This document shows positions 61,644 through 64,000 of a stretch of DNA of 64,000 nt, piece by piece. The translations under genes and the position numbers were made by a program. The DNA comes from Myxococcales bacterium (GTDB lineage: Bacteria > Myxococcota_A > Polyangia > Nannocystales > Nannocystaceae). The DNA lies in assembly GCA_020633315.1 (NCBI GenBank), contig JACKDV010000016.1, positions 124,001-188,000 on the forward strand. Reading direction: 5' to 3'. Each line of letters starts with the position of its first letter. The stretch's first letter is position 1. Under the pieces are notes generated by a model that saw nothing but the letters and a program-made list of their open reading frames with translations, did not search any database and had not been told where the DNA came from.

Positions 61644-62936
61644 TCAGCCAGGCTCGCCGGCGGGCTCGGGCTCGGGCTGAGCCTCGTCCTCGACGGCCTC
61701 GTCCTCGCTGGGCTCGCCCTCGGCGGGCTCTCCCTCGTCCTCGACGGGCTCCTGGACCACCGCCCCGCTGCCGGGCAGCGTGGGCTTGGCGATGTACTCC
61801 TCGGGCAGACGCCCCTCGAGGCTGCCGAGGAAGGCGATCATCGACGACAGCTCGTCAGGGGTCAGCTCGCCCTTGGCGAGCTGGTGGGTCGCCATCTTCT
61901 GCACCATGTCCTCGAGCGAGGTGATCGAGCCGTCGTGCAGGTAGGGTCCGGTCTTGGTGATGTTGCGCAGCGAGGGCACCTTGAACACGAGCTTGTCGGC
62001 TTCGGCCTTGGTGATCTTGAAGCGGCCCTCGTCGGTCACGCCCTCCCAGGGCTTCACCGTGCCGAGCTTCTGGAACATGGTGCCGCCCACCGCCGGGCCC
62101 GTGTGGCACTGGATGCAGCCCGCGTTCATGAACAGGTCGAGACCCGCGAGCTGCTGCTCGTCGAGCGCGGTGAGCTTGCCGGCGAGGAAGTCGTCGAAGG
62201 GCCCGGGGGTCATCAGCTGACGCTCGAACGCCCCGATGGCCTTGGCCATGTTGTCGTAGGTGATCGGATCGGGCTGGCCGGGGAAGGCGGTGGCGAAGGC
62301 CTCCACGTAGCCCGGCACCGCCTTGAGCGTGGCGACCACCGTGGCCTCGTCGGGCATCGCCATCTCCACCGGGTTGAGCACCGGGCCCTTGGCCTGGTCC
62401 TCGAGGTCGGGCGAGCGGCCGTCCCAGAACTGCGCGAGGTACAGGCCCGCGTTGTAGACGGTGGGCGCGTTGCGATCGCCCTTCTGCCCCTGGAAGCCCA
62501 GCGAGGTCGCGAGCCGATGGCCGCCCTCCTCGCGCACGTCCACCCCGAAGGCCTCGAGGTCGTGGCAGGTGGCACAGGCGATGTCACCTCCCTTGGAGAG
62601 GCGCGGATCGAAGTAGAGCATCCGGCCGAGGGTGACCTTCTCCTCGGTGATCGGGTTGTTGCGGCTCTCGACCGCCTCGGGCAGCGGGGAGAACTGCTCC
62701 TTGGCCTTCTCGAGCAGCGCGGCCACCGACAGCGACGAGGGGCGCGGAGGGACCGAGGGGAGGGTCTCGACCTCCTCGTGGGAGCCGGGCTCGGCCTTGG
62801 TCCACTTGGTGGGCGCTCCACCGGCATTGGGATCCTGGCAGGCTCCGAGGGCGATCGTGGCGATGGCGAGTCCGGCGCCGAGCCAACGCACGCCTCGTGT
62901 GCCGTCCGAGGATGTCCCGATGAAACCTTGTTTCAT
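61644..62936 (-). CDS. Di-haem cytochrome c peroxidase (MauG/CcpA family)
   Basis: 430 residues. Signal with lipobox LGAC. Two CxxCH haem sites: CATCH at 121-125 and CIQCH near 271. GRMLYFDPRLSKGGDIACATCHD, WDGRSPDLEDQAKGP and RNITKTGPYLHDGSITSLEDMV are family signatures. Reduces hydrogen peroxide in the periplasm, or oxidises a protein as MauG does. The last ~50 residues are a Glu/Pro/Ala-rich disordered tail. The ATG at 62936 has AAGGA. Divergent from the small lipoprotein at 63102. Confidence 0.92.
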   Translation of the reverse strand: MKQGFIGTSSDGTRGVRWLGAGLAIATIALGACQDPNAGGAPTKWTKAEPGSHEEVETLPSVPPRPSSLSVAALLEKAKEQFSPLPEAVESRNNPITEEKVTLGRMLYFDPRLSKGGDIACATCHDLEAFGVDVREEGGHRLATSLGFQGQKGDRNAPTVYNAGLYLAQFWDGRSPDLEDQAKGPVLNPVEMAMPDEATVVATLKAVPGYVEAFATAFPGQPDPITYDNMAKAIGAFERQLMTPGPFDDFLAGKLTALDEQQLAGLDLFMNAGCIQCHTGPAVGGTMFQKLGTVKPWEGVTDEGRFKITKAEADKLVFKVPSLRNITKTGPYLHDGSITSLEDMVQKMATHQLAKGELTPDELSSMIAFLGSLEGRLPEEYIAKPTLPGSGAVVQEPVEDEGEPAEGEPSEDEAVEDEAQPEPEPAGEPG

Positions 62937-63101
62937 GCCGAGTCCTTTACACCTGGAGCCGGCCCGAGGCAACGGGGGCCGGCCGACGTCGCCGTCGCGC
63001 CCCACGGGCCGAGGAACGTCGTTGGCCTCGCGGCGGGGGCCGAGACCCCGGGAGCCTCGACTTGCCGCCCTCGATGGGCGCTGCCACGATCCGAGGCACA
63101 G

Positions 63102-63656
63102 ATGCGCGGCAGATCGAAGGCGATGGTGGTGGGACTGGCCCTGGGGGGCGTGCTCGGCACGGCGAGCTGCGGCGGCGGAGGAGCGGCCTCTCCCACGGAG
63201 CGGCTGTGGGTCTCCGGCGTGCCCACCAACCCCAAGGACGATCTCACCGCCTTCCTCACGATGCGCACCGAAGAGGATCGCTACCTCGGGGCCTTCTTCC
63301 AGGGCACGCTGCTGCGAGGGGGACACGACGTGTTTCGCTGGACCCCGGTGGGGGACGAGCGCGCGCAGATCGAGTTCCTGCAGGACGGCAAGCGCGTGGC
63401 CCTGCGCTTCGAGACCTGCAAGCCCTCCAAGGGCTTCGATCACTGCATCCTGGTGCACGGCGATCCCACGGGCACGCAGAGGTACCAGTCGCGCAAGCGC
63501 TGGGTGGTGCGTCGGCCTGGCCGCAAGCGCGACGCCACGGTGGGGATGGTCACCCAGGCGATGCTCGAGCTGGCCGAGGACGACGCCGAGCTGAGCGCGG
63601 CCCTCGATGCCGCGGCGGCCGTGCTCGAGGCCCCCGCCGAGGACGAGGCCCGTTGA
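63102..63656 (+). CDS. Small lipoprotein of unknown function
   Basis: 184 residues. Lipobox GTASC at about residue 23. A beta-rich domain follows (LWVSGVPTNPKDDLTAFLTMRTEEDRYLGAFFQG..., FRWTPVGDERAQIEFLQDGKRVALRFE) with a single CKPSKGFDHC pair likely forming a disulfide. The C-terminal helix is Ala/Glu-rich. No known family. Its stop overlaps the TTG start of the patatin-like gene, so the two are coupled. Confidence 0.75.
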   Translation: MRGRSKAMVVGLALGGVLGTASCGGGGAASPTERLWVSGVPTNPKDDLTAFLTMRTEEDRYLGAFFQGTLLRGGHDVFRWTPVGDERAQIEFLQDGKRVALRFETCKPSKGFDHCILVHGDPTGTQRYQSRKRWVVRRPGRKRDATVGMVTQAMLELAEDDAELSAALDAAAAVLEAPAEDEAR

Positions 63657-64000
63657 GCGGGGCGCAGGGGTCCGCTCCCGCGTCGCTCACCCGGGCGCAG
63701 TGGCTGGCCCGCGAGCCCTTCACCCTGATGCTGGGCGCGGGCTTCTTCGGCTTCTTCTCCCACACCGGCTTCCTGCAGGCCCTCGAGGCGGCGGGGCTGC
63801 GGCCGCGTCGGGTGGTGGGCTGCTCGGCGGGGGCGCTGGCGGGCGGCCTGTGGTCGAGCGGGCTGAGCGGGGACGAGCTGGCGAGGGAGCTGCTGTCGCT
63901 GCGCCGCGAGGAGTTCTGGGATCCGGGCCTGCCCCTGGGCGGGCTGCTCAAGGGGCGCAAGTTCAACCGCAAGCTCCAGCAGGTGCTCGCCCGCAGCGGC
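63653..64000 (+). CDS. Patatin-like phospholipase, 5' part
   Basis: 116 codons, open at the window end. TTG start at 63653 overlapping the previous stop (TTGA). After about 25 residues comes LMLGAGFFGFFSHTGFLQAL, an oxyanion-loop-like Gly-rich segment, then VVGCSAGALAGGLWS, in which GCSAG is the GxSxG nucleophile motif of patatin phospholipases. SLRREEFWDPGLPLGGLLKGRKFNRKL continues the family pattern. The catalytic Asp would lie beyond the end. Confidence 0.85.
   Translation, partial: MSGAQGSAPASLTRAQWLAREPFTLMLGAGFFGFFSHTGFLQALEAAGLRPRRVVGCSAGALAGGLWSSGLSGDELARELLSLRREEFWDPGLPLGGLLKGRKFNRKLQQVLARSG

Overview
The window is about 64 kb of very GC-rich DNA with dense genes on both strands. 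It most resembles a myxobacterium of the Nannocystis/Plesiocystis/Enhygromyxa type (Myxococcota). This is an inference from gene style. There are about twenty predicted lipoproteins with low-complexity Ser/Thr/Gly/Asp linkers, Cys-rich 'CGDG...GEQCDDGN' repeats, FG-GAP repeats, two Ser/Thr kinases (one carrying TPRs), hybrid histidine kinases, an AgmX/PglI-type C-terminal domain and a glycine-tailed RRM protein. No rRNA, CRISPR array or prophage is visible.

Layout. 0.4-3.3 kb: a MurG-like glycosyltransferase, an M15-type peptidase lipoprotein and a SpoIIAA/STAS-like protein. 3.3-3.7 kb: four minus-strand tRNA genes (Asn, Lys, Phe, CAT), each departing from consensus in the anticodon arm. 4.2-5.6 kb: a Cys-rich lipoprotein. 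5.7-12.8 kb: a phosphorelay locus with a kinase-receiver-kinase protein, a stand-alone receiver, a sigma-54 activator with an extra receiver, and a hybrid kinase. 13.3-22.2 kb: a minus-strand cluster of two lamin-tail lipoproteins, two SNase nucleases and a helix-hairpin-helix/outer-membrane-barrel protein, followed by an FG-GAP lipoprotein. This is the most distinctive part of the window and looks like a surface nucleic-acid binding, cutting and perhaps import apparatus.

22.4-45.8 kb is mixed: adenosine deaminase, a CAP-domain lipoprotein, a KstD-like flavoprotein, a TonB-ExbD-ExbB operon, TPR protein and TruD, a frameshifted DUF1828-like gene, BamD, an APC permease, a vWA lipoprotein, an FAD monooxygenase, an RRM protein and two Ser/Thr kinases with unknown lipoproteins between them. 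46.0-52.1 kb: two tandem paralogous surface lipoproteins that share a conserved leader, then an FG-GAP lipoprotein. 52.1-57.9 kb: a YbjN/CesT-like protein, exonuclease III, an IS66 remnant, an orphan DNA methyltransferase, an AgmX-type lipoprotein, an ECF sigma factor and an AcpH-like protein. 58.0-64.0 kb: a ZU5-like/FG-GAP protein, a shredded formylglycine-generating-enzyme-like lipoprotein gene, a His-rich lipoprotein, a di-haem cytochrome c peroxidase, a small lipoprotein and the start of a patatin-like phospholipase that runs off the end.

Most genes look like stable chromosomal genes. Signs of turnover are limited to the IS66 remnant with its neighbouring methyltransferase, the two frameshifted genes and the odd tRNA cluster. 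The huge ORFs antisense to real genes are GC-rich shadows and are not annotated.
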